From positions 1-64,000 of the forward strand of contig CABUDS010000007.1 of NCBI GenBank assembly GCA_902490405.1: a stretch of DNA of 64,000 nt, given 5' to 3'. The translations under genes and the position numbers were made by a program. A model generated the notes under the pieces. That model had not been told where the DNA came from, ran no database searches, and saw nothing but the letters and a program-made list of their open reading frames with translations. The stretch is from an uncultured Collinsella sp. (GTDB taxonomy: Bacteria; Actinomycetota; Coriobacteriia; Coriobacteriales; Coriobacteriaceae). Positions 25,150-34,512 of the stretch are shown here, piece after piece. Position 1 is the stretch's first letter. Every line of letters begins with the position of its first letter.

Positions 25150-25983
25150 CTACTCCTGAGGCGCAACCGGCATGGCCACCGTGGCGGCCGGGTCTTCGCC
25201 GGCGCCATCGACGAGCGGCAGGCTGCCCTCGTGCGCCGAGCCGGACGGAGCCGTTGCCGCACCGCCAAAGACGGCCGCGGAGGCCTCGTGGTTCTCGACG
25301 ACCGCGCCCTCGGTATCGATTGGCATCTGCGGCTCGTCGTCAAAGCTCGGGACGCCTTGGGGCTCCGCAGACTCGGGCTCAGCAGGCGCCTCGGCAACGG
25401 GCTCAGCGCCGGCGTCGGCAGGAGCGTCGTCCTCGGACGCATCCTCGGCCACGTCCTCGCCGTTCGCGACGGCGACGGCCTCGTGCGGATCTTTGCCCTC
25501 GGCCTCGGCACGCATGCCCAGCACCAGGTTGCGCAGACCCGCGACCGTGCCTTCCACGTCGGGGGCCGGCTGATCGGCGTGCAGGTACGCCCAGTCCATC
25601 ATAAAGGTCGCCGACGACAGCGCGCCAATGGCCAGCGCGTCGTCGGGACACGAAAGCTCGACCTCAAAGACACGCTCGTCATGCTCGCTCACGCGCGTGC
25701 GACCGCACGAGATGCTGCCGGCAAGACCGGTCTCGTTCATGAGCTCGACCGTCACGTGCTCCAGCAGGTGGCAAAGCTCGGTCTGGCCCATGCAGTCCTG
25801 GAACTCGCGACCGGAATCGCCCAGGCACAGATGCTTGGCAATCGCGGGCACCAGGTAGTACACGCGCGCCGTGGCCTCGATGTCCTCCGAGGTCATGAGC
25901 GGCATGCCGGGGTTCACCAGCACATGCGCGCAGATCTTGTCCTCGCTGACGGTGACCTTAAGGATGTTGAACAGGCCTGCCAT
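25150..25983 (-). CDS. Protein with stand-alone cyanophycin-synthetase N-domain-like region
   Basis: In this 277-residue protein, residues about 40-135 read LVPAIAKHLCL, then HLLEHVTVELMNETG, then SCGRTRV and VFEVEL. This follows the order of the N-terminal domain of cyanophycin synthetase (LP...H, H-EH-ALELQ, GRTR, Y-VV). The ATP-grasp and Mur-ligase domains that do the chemistry are absent. The second half is an acidic Ala/Glu/Pro-rich tail. The similarity is my reading of motifs, not a search result. It is 24 bases downstream of the CorC/HlyC-type gene, so likely in its operon. Function unknown. Confidence 0.72.
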   Translation of the reverse strand: MAGLFNILKVTVSEDKICAHVLVNPGMPLMTSEDIEATARVYYLVPAIAKHLCLGDSGREFQDCMGQTELCHLLEHVTVELMNETGLAGSISCGRTRVSEHDERVFEVELSCPDDALAIGALSSATFMMDWAYLHADQPAPDVEGTVAGLRNLVLGMRAEAEGKDPHEAVAVANGEDVAEDASEDDAPADAGAEPVAEAPAEPESAEPQGVPSFDDEPQMPIDTEGAVVENHEASAAVFGGAATAPSGSAHEGSLPLVDGAGEDPAATVAMPVAPQE

Positions 25984-26007
25984 AACTCTCCCCTACTCGT
26001 CCTTGCC

Positions 26008-27381
26008 CTACTCGTCGCCATCGTGCGGATCCACAGAGCCCGCACCCGACGCCGCCGGCTTCTCTGCCGAAGACTCGGAATCCTTCTTATCGGTTTCGGC
26101 CGGAGCGATCACGCGAATGAGCGAGATACGCTGGCCACGCATCGACTGTACCTTGAACTTGTACCCTGCGACCTCAAACACCTCTCCGATGTCGGGCACC
26201 GAGTCGCAAAGCTCCAAAATCCAGCCGGCGATGGTCTCATAATCATCGCTTTCCTCGAGCGGCCAACCAAGCTCAATCGCGTCATCGCACGAAAAACGCC
26301 CATCGACGAGCCACTCACGGCGCGAGAGGCGCGTGAGGTACTTGTTGTCGGGATCGAACTCGTCCTCGATCTCGCCGACGATCTCCTCGACGATGTCCTC
26401 GATGGTGATGATGCCGGCCGTGCCGCCGTACTCGTCCACGACGACCACAATCTGGTCGTGCGAAGTCTGCATCTCGGACAGCAGCGGCAGGATGTCCTTG
26501 GTGTCGGGCACAAAGGTGGCATCGCGCAAAAAGCCAGCGATGGGCTGGTCGCCCTTGCCGTCGAGCGCGGGCTGGATCAGGTCCTTGATGTGCGCGATGC
26601 CCGCGACGTTGTCGGGATCCTCGTGATAGACGGGGATGCGGCTGAAGCCGGTCTGGCGCATGGTGGACAACACGTCGGCGACCGTCTCGTCGTCCTCGCA
26701 CATGGTGGTGTCCACGCGCGGCACCATGACCTCGCGGGCAACGGTGTCGCCCAGGTCAAAGATCTCGTGGATCATGCGCTTTTCCTCGTCGAGCAGGTCG
26801 TCCTGCTCCGAGACCATGTACTTGATTTCTTCCTCCGAGACGTTCTGGCGGTCATCGGCGCTCTTGATGCGCAGGATGCGGGCCAGGCCGTCGGAGCAGG
26901 CACCGGTCAGCCACACGAGCGGGCGGGCGATCTTTTGGAACACGGAGAGCGGTCCCACGACCTGTTTGGATACGCCCTCGGCGTTAGCAAGGCCGATGCG
27001 CTTGGGCACGAGCTCGCCGATCACGATGGACACAAAGGCGACCGCGACGGTGATGATGACCGGCGCCAGGCCGCGCGCGATGGCGGAAAGCGGCGCGATG
27101 CCAAAGCTCATGAGCCATGTGGCGAGCGGGTCGGACAGGCTCGTCGAGGCGACGGCGGACGAGGCGAAGCCCACGAGCGTGATGGCGACCTGAATGGTGG
27201 CGAGCAGCTGGTCGGAATCGGCGGCAAGCTGGACGGCGCGCTCGGCGCGCTTATCGCCCTCCTCGGCATCGTGTTCCAACACGGCGCGCTTAGCCGTGGT
27301 GAGAGCCATCTCGGACATGGAGAAGTAGCCGTTGATAAGCGTTAAAACGAGCGTGGTAATAAGGGAGATGGTTATGTCCAT
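26008..27381 (-). CDS. CorC/HlyC-type membrane protein (CNNM plus CBS)
   Basis: The 457-residue protein has an N-terminal CNNM (DUF21) membrane domain with about three to four helices (LTLINGYFSMSEMALTTAKRAVLEH, about 13-37). A CBS pair follows (MVPRVDTTMCEDDETVADVL; VVDEYGGTAGIITIEDIVEEIVGEI, about 205-335), then a CorC_HlyC C-terminal domain and an acidic tail. Relatives are linked to Mg2+ or Co2+ export or are called hemolysins by tradition; the CNNM fold favours an ion transport role. GGAGG lies 15 bases before the start, which is long. With the nearby MgtE/NRAMP genes it suggests divalent-metal homeostasis. Confidence 0.9.
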   Translation of the reverse strand: MDITISLITTLVLTLINGYFSMSEMALTTAKRAVLEHDAEEGDKRAERAVQLAADSDQLLATIQVAITLVGFASSAVASTSLSDPLATWLMSFGIAPLSAIARGLAPVIITVAVAFVSIVIGELVPKRIGLANAEGVSKQVVGPLSVFQKIARPLVWLTGACSDGLARILRIKSADDRQNVSEEEIKYMVSEQDDLLDEEKRMIHEIFDLGDTVAREVMVPRVDTTMCEDDETVADVLSTMRQTGFSRIPVYHEDPDNVAGIAHIKDLIQPALDGKGDQPIAGFLRDATFVPDTKDILPLLSEMQTSHDQIVVVVDEYGGTAGIITIEDIVEEIVGEIEDEFDPDNKYLTRLSRREWLVDGRFSCDDAIELGWPLEESDDYETIAGWILELCDSVPDIGEVFEVAGYKFKVQSMRGQRISLIRVIAPAETDKKDSESSAEKPAASGAGSVDPHDGDE

Positions 27382-27491
27382 CGGGAGTTTCTCGAACCTC
27401 CAAGATTCGGGACGTCAGGTCAAAACGTTGATGACGGATACGGCAATTGCACCGGCGCCCAAACGAGGACGCGGGCGCGCAGGCGTGGTCG

Positions 27492-28175
27492 CTAAATTAC
27501 GAAGAGAATCACCGCCATGAACTGGAAGATGCTGCCGGCGAGCACCCACAGGTGAAACACACTATGCAGATAGCGCATGTTTTTGGCGATGTAGAACGGC
27601 ACGCCCACGGTATAGCACACGCCGCCGACAGCGAGCAGGGCAAGTGCCACGGGGTTGAGCAGCGACACGAGCTCGGGCAGCTTAAAGACAACGAGCCAGC
27701 CCATCAGCAGGTAGACCAGGCCGCTTACCCAGTGCGGCTGGCGCTCGCGCATAAAGCACTCGAGGGCGATGCCGATAATGGCGATGGCCCATACGGCGAA
27801 GAACAGCGCAGCGCCGCCGTCGTTTGCGAGCGTGATGAGGCAAAACGGCGTATAGCTGCCGGCTATGAGCAGGTAGATGCAGCTGTGGTCGATGATGCGA
27901 AACACGCGCTTGACGCGCGCGGGTTGAATCGCATGGTAGAGCGTGGAGGCTAGGTATTCGAGGATGATGCTGACGCCATAGACAATTGCCGCGGCCATGT
28001 GGGCCGGGCCACCGCCGCGCAGTGCAGCGAATACGATCAGGAGCACCAGACCCGCAATACCCAGCAAGCAGCCGACACCATGGGTGACGGAGTTCATAAT
28101 CTCCTCGCCCACCGTGTAGTGCGGAACGGCCGCGGCCTTGGGTCGCGGCTTGGAACTGTCGCTCGAATCGGACAT
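27492..28175 (-). CDS. Hemolysin III / PAQR-family membrane protein
   Basis: The 227-residue protein has about seven membrane helices and family signs: EIMNSVTHGVGCLLGIAG near the N-terminus, IDHSCIYLLIAGSYTPF (about 100), and the C-terminal VFHLWVLAGSIFQF. The histidines and aspartate in these motifs bind zinc in PAQR proteins. Bacterial members are implicated in membrane fluidity, although named hemolysins. ATG 28175 has GGAGGA 10 bases ahead; a TTG start at 28193 is less likely. Confidence 0.9.
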   Translation of the reverse strand: MSDSSDSSKPRPKAAAVPHYTVGEEIMNSVTHGVGCLLGIAGLVLLIVFAALRGGGPAHMAAAIVYGVSIILEYLASTLYHAIQPARVKRVFRIIDHSCIYLLIAGSYTPFCLITLANDGGAALFFAVWAIAIIGIALECFMRERQPHWVSGLVYLLMGWLVVFKLPELVSLLNPVALALLAVGGVCYTVGVPFYIAKNMRYLHSVFHLWVLAGSIFQFMAVILFVI

Positions 28176-28282
28176 GCCGGTTACATCCTCCAACGTAAAG
28201 AGTTCTCAACACTATATCAAAGCGTCTGGGTGCGTGCGAAATTTGCACCATACGTGACCCTTTGTTTACCCATTCTTTGCCT

Positions 28283-28334
28283 GTTGACGCATCAACGGTG
28301 AACGTCCATAATGCGCTTGCATTAAATGTTGATG
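28283..28334 (+). promoter_or_regulatory. Promoter and palindromic operators of the alpha/beta-hydrolase gene
   Basis: TTGACG (28284-28289) and CATAAT (28307-28312) are separated by 17 bases, a good sigma-70-type promoter. The palindrome GTTGACGCATCAAC covers the -35 box, and ATGTTGATGTATTAACAT lies just downstream. Both look like sites for a dimeric repressor. Confidence 0.6.
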
Positions 28335-28361
28335 TATTAACATCTTATAGGAAAGCTTCTT

Positions 28362-29327
28362 ATGTCTCAAAACGCACGTTCCCATCGAAAGCTCAAGATA
28401 GCCGGCGTCGTTGCGCTGGTGGTTGTCATTGCGCTGCTCGGATTTGCCGGCAACTTTCTGTTTGACTTCGCGCTGAATCCCCGCGCGCCATACACCATGA
28501 AGATGATGCAGGACGGCAAGGACGGCAAAGAAAGTGAGCAGCCGGATGCCGAGGGAACCGAGGCGCGGGCGTGGTTTAAAGAGAATCGCGAGAGCAGCAG
28601 CCTCACCGCAGATGACGGGACCGAGCTTGCCGCCTGGTATTTTGCTGCGTCGGAGAGCACGCACGACTACGCCGTCTGCCTGCATGGATATACCAACGAG
28701 CCCATCGGTATGGCCCGATACGTCAAGCGATTCCACGACCGCGGCATGAACGTACTCGCACCCGCCGCCCGCGCCCACGAGCGTTCCGGCGGTGACTACA
28801 TCGGCATGGGCTGGCCCGAGCGACTCGATGTCGTCGCGTGGATCGGGCGGATTGTTGCGGCCGATCCCAAGGCGCGCATCCTGGTCTTTGGCGAGTCGAT
28901 GGGCGCGGCGACTGCCATGAACGTAGCGGGGGAATCTCTGCCCGCAAATGTGAAATGCATTATCGAGGACTGCGGCTATACAAGCGTTTGGGACGAGTTT
29001 TCCCTGCAGCTCAAGGATGTATTTGGCCTGCCCAGTTTTCCCTTGCTCGATGTAGCAAACTTGGTGTGCAACGTGCGCGCGGGCTACGACTTTCATAAGG
29101 CGAGCAGTGTGGAGCAACTCAAACACGCGACGGTTCCCATGTTGTTCATCCACGGCGACCAGGACACCTTTGTGCCGTACGACATGCTCGACCAAAACTA
29201 CGACGTGTGCGCCAGCAAGGTCAAGCAAAAGCTCACCATCCATGGCGCCACCCACGCCAAGAGCGCGCAAGTTGACCCCGAGCTCTACTGGAATACGGTC
29301 GACGAGTTCCTCGACAAGAATTTTTAA
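28362..29327 (+). CDS. Membrane-anchored alpha/beta-hydrolase
   Basis: The 321-residue protein begins with a basic tail and one membrane helix (about residues 13-33, AGVVALVVVIALLGFAGNF), so the catalytic domain is probably outside the cell or lumen-facing. The domain has HGYTN (oxyanion), nucleophile elbow GESMGAATAM (about 186), acid HGDQDTFVP (about 263) and histidine in IHGATHAKS. It belongs to the FrsA/BAAT-like group of serine hydrolases, often esterases or peptidases of unclear substrate. Its start follows the promoter above by about 40 bases. A terminator follows. Confidence 0.87.
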   Translation: MSQNARSHRKLKIAGVVALVVVIALLGFAGNFLFDFALNPRAPYTMKMMQDGKDGKESEQPDAEGTEARAWFKENRESSSLTADDGTELAAWYFAASESTHDYAVCLHGYTNEPIGMARYVKRFHDRGMNVLAPAARAHERSGGDYIGMGWPERLDVVAWIGRIVAADPKARILVFGESMGAATAMNVAGESLPANVKCIIEDCGYTSVWDEFSLQLKDVFGLPSFPLLDVANLVCNVRAGYDFHKASSVEQLKHATVPMLFIHGDQDTFVPYDMLDQNYDVCASKVKQKLTIHGATHAKSAQVDPELYWNTVDEFLDKNF

Positions 29328-29371
29328 GCAAATAGTACGGTTTACTGGTCTATCTGGCCCCTAGCACTTCC

Positions 29372-29411
29372 AAAAAGCCGCCCGTGGGCGCTGTGCTCAC
29401 GGGCGGTTTTT
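29372..29411. terminator. Bidirectional terminator
   Basis: CCGCCCGTG (29378-29386) and CACGGGCGG (29398-29406) are flanked by AAAAA on the left and TTTTT on the right. It serves the hydrolase gene on the plus strand and the DUF362 gene on the minus strand. Confidence 0.9.
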
Positions 29412-29458
29412 ACTAACGTTGCGCTACAAAAGCGCTTGATATGTCCAATAGCTAGGCG

Positions 29459-30664
29459 CTATTTGACCTCGATGAGCTCGTACTCGCTCGTGCCCAGGCC
29501 GATCTTCTCGGCATGCGCGATGCACGCGCGCCAGTCGGTGTCGGGATGCGTGATGCAGAAGGGATCCTTGGCCTGCTCGCCCTCCAGATGCTCGTGATTA
29601 TGCTCCATCTTGGCCGCGCTGTCGGTAAGCTCGGTGTTAGGCAGCGGCTCGGACGCCAGGACGGCGTCGGCGCAGGCCTGGTCGATGGCGACCGGGTCGA
29701 AGCTCGCGAACATGCCGATGTCGTTGACGATGGGCGTGTCATTCTCGGGATGGCAGTCGCAGTTGGGGCTGATGTCCATGGCGAGCGAGATGTGGAAGCT
29801 CGGGCGGCCGTCGACGATGGCCTTGGTGTACTCAGCGATCTTGTAGTTGAGTACGTCGGCCGCGGCATCATAGTCGGGCTTGATGCAGTCCTGGTTGCAC
29901 GCCGCAATGCAGCGTCCGCAGCCCACGCAGCGATCGTGGTCGATGGCAGCCACATGAACCGTGCGAGCGCTGCCGTTGGCAAGCTCGCGCTCACGCGTAC
30001 CGTCAAACGTGATGGCGCTGTGCGCGCATATCTTCTCGCAGGCACGGCAGCCAACGCAGTTGGTGGTATCGACGCTCGGCTTGCCAGCGGCGTGCTGCTC
30101 CATCTTGCCGGCACGGCTACCGCCGCCCATACCCAGGTTCTTCATGGCGCCGCCAAAGCCGGCCTGCTCATGGCCCTTAAAGTGGGTGAGGCTGATCACG
30201 ATGTCGGCGTCCATGAGTGCCTGGCCGATCTTTGCCTCGCGCACGTACTCGCCGCCCTCGACCGGAACGAGCGCCTCGTCGGTGCCCTTGAGGCCGTCGG
30301 CGATGATGATCTGGCAACCCGTGGCATACGGGGTAAAGCCGTTCTGGTAGGCGGTGTCGATGTGCTCGAGCGCGTTTTTGCGGCTGCCCACATAGAGCGT
30401 GTTGCAGTCGGTGAGGAAGGGTTTGCCGCCCAGCTCCTTCACGACGTCTGCGACGGCGCGGGCGTAGTTTGGGCGCAGAAAGCTCAGGTTACCCAGCTCG
30501 CCAAAGTGAATCTTGATAGCGACGAACTTGTTCTCGAAGTCGATCTGCTCAATGCCGGCGCGGCGAATGAGGCGTTTGAGTTTGTCGAGCTGGCTCTCGC
30601 GAGCATGCGTGCGCAGGTTGGTGAAGTACACCTTTGCCGGTGCTGCGGGTGCGGTTGCGGTCAT
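29459..30664 (-). CDS. DUF362 protein with two [4Fe-4S] clusters
   Basis: In this 401-residue protein, an N-terminal DUF362 domain (about 1-190 and resuming after about 300) is interrupted by a ferredoxin-like region with CVGCRACEKIC (about 203-213) and CVGCGRCIAACNQDC (about 247-261). Each carries a CxxCxxCxxxC-type cluster motif. GAMKNLGMGGGSRAGK is typical of the family. The role is likely electron transfer or redox catalysis in the cytoplasm, but no reaction is established. Start has GAGGGG upstream. No operon partner is seen. Confidence 0.88.
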   Translation of the reverse strand: MTATAPAAPAKVYFTNLRTHARESQLDKLKRLIRRAGIEQIDFENKFVAIKIHFGELGNLSFLRPNYARAVADVVKELGGKPFLTDCNTLYVGSRKNALEHIDTAYQNGFTPYATGCQIIIADGLKGTDEALVPVEGGEYVREAKIGQALMDADIVISLTHFKGHEQAGFGGAMKNLGMGGGSRAGKMEQHAAGKPSVDTTNCVGCRACEKICAHSAITFDGTRERELANGSARTVHVAAIDHDRCVGCGRCIAACNQDCIKPDYDAAADVLNYKIAEYTKAIVDGRPSFHISLAMDISPNCDCHPENDTPIVNDIGMFASFDPVAIDQACADAVLASEPLPNTELTDSAAKMEHNHEHLEGEQAKDPFCITHPDTDWRACIAHAEKIGLGTSEYELIEVK

Positions 30665-30756
30665 AGATCTATCCCCTCGGTCTATATGGCGTTACAGACA
30701 TAGAGGATGGTACCCGTTGAAGTGGGGTTGAAGTCAAGCGCAACGCCGAGTCGCTA

Positions 30757-30867
30757 GGCACTCATTGGGGACAGACTTAAATGAGTGCTTGCCGCCCGGC
30801 CAGCGAGCCGGCGATCCGGCAAAGACTGTCCCCAACGACTAGTCGTTTAAGAACGTCCCCAATGGCT
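30757..30867. repeat. REP-like compound palindrome behind the FtsX-type gene
   Basis: GCACTCATT/AATGAGTGC (30758-30788) is a hairpin with GGGGACAGACTT in its loop. The following stretch (30793-30867), with GCGAGCCGGCG, AAAGACTGTCCCC and GTCGTTTAAGAACGTCCCC, is nearly identical to 34437-34507. It directly abuts the stop codon of the 30866 gene. Confidence 0.85.
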
Positions 30868-33532
30868 ACTCTTGCACCTTGAGGGCTTCGGCCAGGCTGA
30901 CGCGCTTGATCGAGCGCATGTGCAGCAGCGCCACGACCAGGTACGTTGCAAAGCCGATCCCTGCGCACGCCGCCATGGACCAGCTTGGCACATAAATCTC
31001 GATATTGCCGTTATAGGCGAGCAACATGGAGCGGAAAATAGCCGTGAGCGAGCAGATAATCAACGGCAGGCTCAGCACGAGCGACGCCGCCACGCACAGC
31101 GTGATCGAGCGGATGTACAGATGCGAGATCTCGCTATCGCGATAGCCAAAGACTTTCATGTAGCTGATTGATCGGGCGCTATGGTCGATAACGGCCTTGG
31201 TTAGCAGGTACATAAACAGCAGGAAGATAAACACCGCAAGCCCGATCATCATGCCGATCATTTTGCTCATCATGCCGATGAACTGGTCACCCACGGCGCG
31301 CATGTCGTCGGGCGTGGTGTCGCCGGCAAAGTAGCGCGCATCGAGGTCGAGCTTCTCGTCGCTCACATAGCCGTTAAAGTAGGCGGCGTCGTTGTCGAAC
31401 AGCTCGTTAAAGTCGTCGATACTCAAATAGATATTCATGTCCGACTTGGAGCCCCAGGCACAGTCCTTGCCCGCGTACTCAAGGGAATAATGCTCGCCCT
31501 CGTACTTGTCGCTGAGCGTAACCTTCTGGCCCTCGCTCCAGCCAAACTTATCGAGCAGGCCGCCGCCAAAGACGACGCGCCCGTCGCCGACGTCCAGCCC
31601 TTTCCAATAGCGCGAATCGGGCGAGATGCCGTAGACGGAGATCGTCTCCTGCCCATTTCCGTCACCGCGGTCGTATTGCAGCTGGTAAACGGCATATTTC
31701 TCGGCCTGCGCGATTGCGCCCGCACCGTTGTCGGTCGTGTTGACCGGGTGAATGTCGTCGTTGTCGGTGTCGATCTTAGAGGCCTTTTCTATCAGATCGA
31801 TGGCTTCGTCGCGGTTGCAGCCGAGGGCATCGGCAAGATCGTCAAGGCGCGCATAGAGCGCATCCTTCTTGTCCTGGACGTTTGCAAGCGCGTCCTGCGC
31901 TCCGGCCAGGCTCTCGGCAGACGGAGATGCGGTCGCGGCATCGGCTGCCGCCTGCGCCGCATCGGCCGCGTCGTCAAGCTCGTCATCGGCATCTTGGGCG
32001 GCAGAAAGCAGCGCGCCGTCAACCGACTGCAAGCGCTCGAGTGCCGACCACTGCTCGCGCTCCTCGGCAGTGCCCTCGAGCTCCAGCGGCGCCTTGAGCG
32101 TGTACTGGTGCTCGGCGACCAGGCACGTCTCGAGGTTGTCCGCATAGTGCGTCATCGTGGGCAGAATCGCCAGGCCAAAGAGCAGTAGCAGCGAGGCAAA
32201 CGCGATGCCCACGAAGAGCGTGGCGAAGTTGCCCAGGTTGCGCAGGAAGACGCGCAGGCGGAAGCGGGAAACAAAGCCCATGCGCTCCGGCAGCTGCAGG
32301 CCGCGCTTGGTGCCCGACTTGCCGCTCGCCTCGTGACGGAGGAATTGCAGCGGAGTCTTGCCCATCTTGCGCAGCAGGCCCACCAGCGTAATGAGGATGA
32401 GGGCAGCGGCGGGAACCACGGCGCACTTCACAAAGATTTCCCAGCTCCAGTACACCTGGAAGGGCGGCAGGCTATACGAGCCGTAATAGAGGCCGCGCAT
32501 GGGCTCGGTAAAGAACGCAACGCCGAGCGCAGTGCCCAAAAGTGCCGCGAGCACGCCTGCGATGGCGGGAAGCGCAAGGTAGTGCAGCACGATCTCGCGA
32601 CGGCGATAGCCGCTGGCGAGCAGCGTGCCGATGATGGCGCTCTCCTCCTCGATGGTGGCGTCGGTAAGGACCACAAAGACAAACGCCATGATCACGATGA
32701 TGATGTCGAGCAGCGTCGTCCACATCATGGAGTCGCCGTCCACGTCATCGCGCGCATAGCCAATACCTTGGTTGGAATCGGCGTCGATCAGATTGTCCAC
32801 GCGCGCATCGGCATCGGTCAGCGCCTCGACCATATCCTGCTCGGCATCGATGCGGTCCGCGGTGGGGAGGTCGCGATCGGCAAAGGTGAAGGAGTAGGTG
32901 TAGGTAGGCGCGCCACCGGCATCCTCGAGCGCGGCAAAGCCGGCGTCGGTGACCTCGGCGACGCCATACGTGATGGTGTTCACCGTAAAGTCCGAATTGT
33001 CGAGGAACAACGCCTGGCTATCGGGCTGCGTCATGATGCCGCAGATGGTGTAGGTGCGGCCCTCAAGCTCGACCTTATCGCCGATGGCGAGGTCGTTGTT
33101 GGTGGCGAAGACACGGTCGATTGCCACCTCATCGTCCGCCCTGGGCTGTTTGCCTTCGCAGTAGGACGCGATATCGACCTTGGTGCGGTGCGCATAGGTG
33201 CGCAGGGTGCGCTTGGTGCCGTCGTCGCCGGACGCCTTTTTGATGATGGCGTCGATGGAGAAATTCTTGTAGAGCGTGACGCCGCCGACGTCACCGGCTG
33301 CGTCCTCGGCGGCCTTGAGTTGATCGTCGGTAGCCTCGAAGGAGGTGGTCACGCGGCCGTCCTCGATCGTGTACGCATCGCGCATGTCGTCGATAAGGCA
33401 GCCGATGGAATGCGCCGCGAGCAAAAAGCCCGAGGTGAGAGCGATGCTTCCGCACATAAGCAAAAAGATGCCCAGGTACTTGCCGATATTGCGGCGCAGC
33501 TCGCGCGGGAGACGTTTTGCGAGAGGTGTCAT
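30866..33532 (-). CDS. ABC transporter permease, FtsX/MacB type, with coiled-coil insert
   Basis: The protein of about 888 residues has an N-terminal helix, a large extracellular domain, three central helices (about 285-405), a second helix and large domain, and a C-terminal FtsX domain (about 770-885). An Ala/Asp-rich coiled-coil-like stretch (DELDDAADAAQAAADAATA, about 520-600) lies in the second domain. This architecture fits macrolide/peptide exporter or envelope-remodelling permeases driven by a separate ATPase. Start 33532 lies 8 bases past the ATPase stop; the ATPase gene is directly upstream. Substrate unknown. Confidence 0.9.
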   Translation of the reverse strand: MTPLAKRLPRELRRNIGKYLGIFLLMCGSIALTSGFLLAAHSIGCLIDDMRDAYTIEDGRVTTSFEATDDQLKAAEDAAGDVGGVTLYKNFSIDAIIKKASGDDGTKRTLRTYAHRTKVDIASYCEGKQPRADDEVAIDRVFATNNDLAIGDKVELEGRTYTICGIMTQPDSQALFLDNSDFTVNTITYGVAEVTDAGFAALEDAGGAPTYTYSFTFADRDLPTADRIDAEQDMVEALTDADARVDNLIDADSNQGIGYARDDVDGDSMMWTTLLDIIIVIMAFVFVVLTDATIEEESAIIGTLLASGYRRREIVLHYLALPAIAGVLAALLGTALGVAFFTEPMRGLYYGSYSLPPFQVYWSWEIFVKCAVVPAAALILITLVGLLRKMGKTPLQFLRHEASGKSGTKRGLQLPERMGFVSRFRLRVFLRNLGNFATLFVGIAFASLLLLFGLAILPTMTHYADNLETCLVAEHQYTLKAPLELEGTAEEREQWSALERLQSVDGALLSAAQDADDELDDAADAAQAAADAATASPSAESLAGAQDALANVQDKKDALYARLDDLADALGCNRDEAIDLIEKASKIDTDNDDIHPVNTTDNGAGAIAQAEKYAVYQLQYDRGDGNGQETISVYGISPDSRYWKGLDVGDGRVVFGGGLLDKFGWSEGQKVTLSDKYEGEHYSLEYAGKDCAWGSKSDMNIYLSIDDFNELFDNDAAYFNGYVSDEKLDLDARYFAGDTTPDDMRAVGDQFIGMMSKMIGMMIGLAVFIFLLFMYLLTKAVIDHSARSISYMKVFGYRDSEISHLYIRSITLCVAASLVLSLPLIICSLTAIFRSMLLAYNGNIEIYVPSWSMAACAGIGFATYLVVALLHMRSIKRVSLAEALKVQE

Positions 33533-33540
33533 GGCGCCGC

Positions 33541-34254
33541 CTACCAATCGAGCTCGGCGGCCGCAACGGGCGACTCGTTGAGCTCATCCTCGACGATGCG
33601 CCCGTCGCGCAGGCGCAGCACGCGATTGGCCATGCGCGCGATGGCGGCATTGTGGGTGACAATGATGATGGTGCAGCCGTACTCGTGATTGACATCCTCC
33701 ATGAGCTGCAAGATTTCCTTGGACGTCTTATAGTCGAGCGCGCCGGTGGGCTCGTCGCACAGCAGCAGACCCGGGTTTTTGACGAGCGCACGGCCGATGG
33801 CACAGCGCTGCTGCTGGCCGCCCGAGACCTGGCGCGGGAACTTGTTGCGATGCTCGTAAAGGCCCAGCGAACGCAGCAGGTCGTCAATGTTGAGCGGGTT
33901 TTTGGACAGGTGCGCCGTGACCTCGATGTTCTCCTTGATGGTAAGATCGGGCACCAGGTTGTAGAACTGGAACACAAAGCCCAGCTCGCGGCGGCGATAC
34001 TCGCCCAGGTCGCCGGCGTTGAGCGTGGTGAGGTCGCAGCCGTCCACCAGAATAGAGCCGGCATCGGCATCCTCCAGGCCGCCGATCAGGTTAAGAAACG
34101 TCGACTTGCCCGAGCCGGAGGGCCCCAGCATGACGCAGATCTCGCCGCGGTTGATAGACGTGTCGATGCCGTCGAGCACCGTCAGGCATGCATCCCCATC
34201 GCCGTAGTGCTTTCTGAGATCCTTAACCTGGACGTAGGCTTCCTGCGTTGCCAT
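33541..34254 (-). CDS. ABC transporter ATP-binding protein, LolD/MacB type
   Basis: The 237-residue ATPase has Walker [10 protein letters not shown] (about 40), Q-loop [11 protein letters not shown], signature [15 protein letters not shown] (about 140), Walker [13 protein letters not shown] and the switch histidine in IIIVTHN. It powers the FtsX-type permease encoded 8 bases downstream. ATG 34254 has GGGGGA just upstream. Such pairs export peptides or drive cell-envelope changes; sequence does not show which. Confidence 0.95.
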   Translation of the reverse strand: MATQEAYVQVKDLRKHYGDGDACLTVLDGIDTSINRGEICVMLGPSGSGKSTFLNLIGGLEDADAGSILVDGCDLTTLNAGDLGEYRRRELGFVFQFYNLVPDLTIKENIEVTAHLSKNPLNIDDLLRSLGLYEHRNKFPRQVSGGQQQRCAIGRALVKNPGLLLCDEPTGALDYKTSKEILQLMEDVNHEYGCTIIIVTHNAAIARMANRVLRLRDGRIVEDELNESPVAAAELDW

Positions 34255-34348
34255 GGTATCCCCCATTGTTAGCCTCGTACTACTTTATGAGCCTAATAGT
34301 AAACCTTGGCGAACTATTTTTTGGCGAGGCCTGAAATTTATTTCAGAC

Positions 34349-34507
34349 TAGTCATTGGGGACAGACTTAAATGACTGAAACCACTCATTTAAGTCTGTCC
34401 CCAATGAGTGCCGCCAGGGACAGCTCTTGCCAGTCCGGCCGGCGAGCCGGCGAATCGGCAAAGACTGTCCCCAGCGACCGGTCGTTTAAGAACGTCCCCA
34501 ATGGCTA
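34349..34507. repeat. REP-like compound palindrome behind the ABC-2 permease gene
   Basis: A 22-bp arm starting CATTGGGGACAGACTTAAAT (34353-34374) is perfectly inverted at 34384-34405. The rest (34437-34507) repeats the module seen at 30793-30867. It ends just before the stop of the gene at 34513. Confidence 0.88.
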
Positions 34508-34512
34508 GGCGG

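Noticed and set aside
24862..27345. 827-residue plus-strand open frame
   Set aside because: It runs antisense to several convincing minus-strand genes and shows the His/Val/Arg-rich composition typical of antisense frames in GC-rich DNA.
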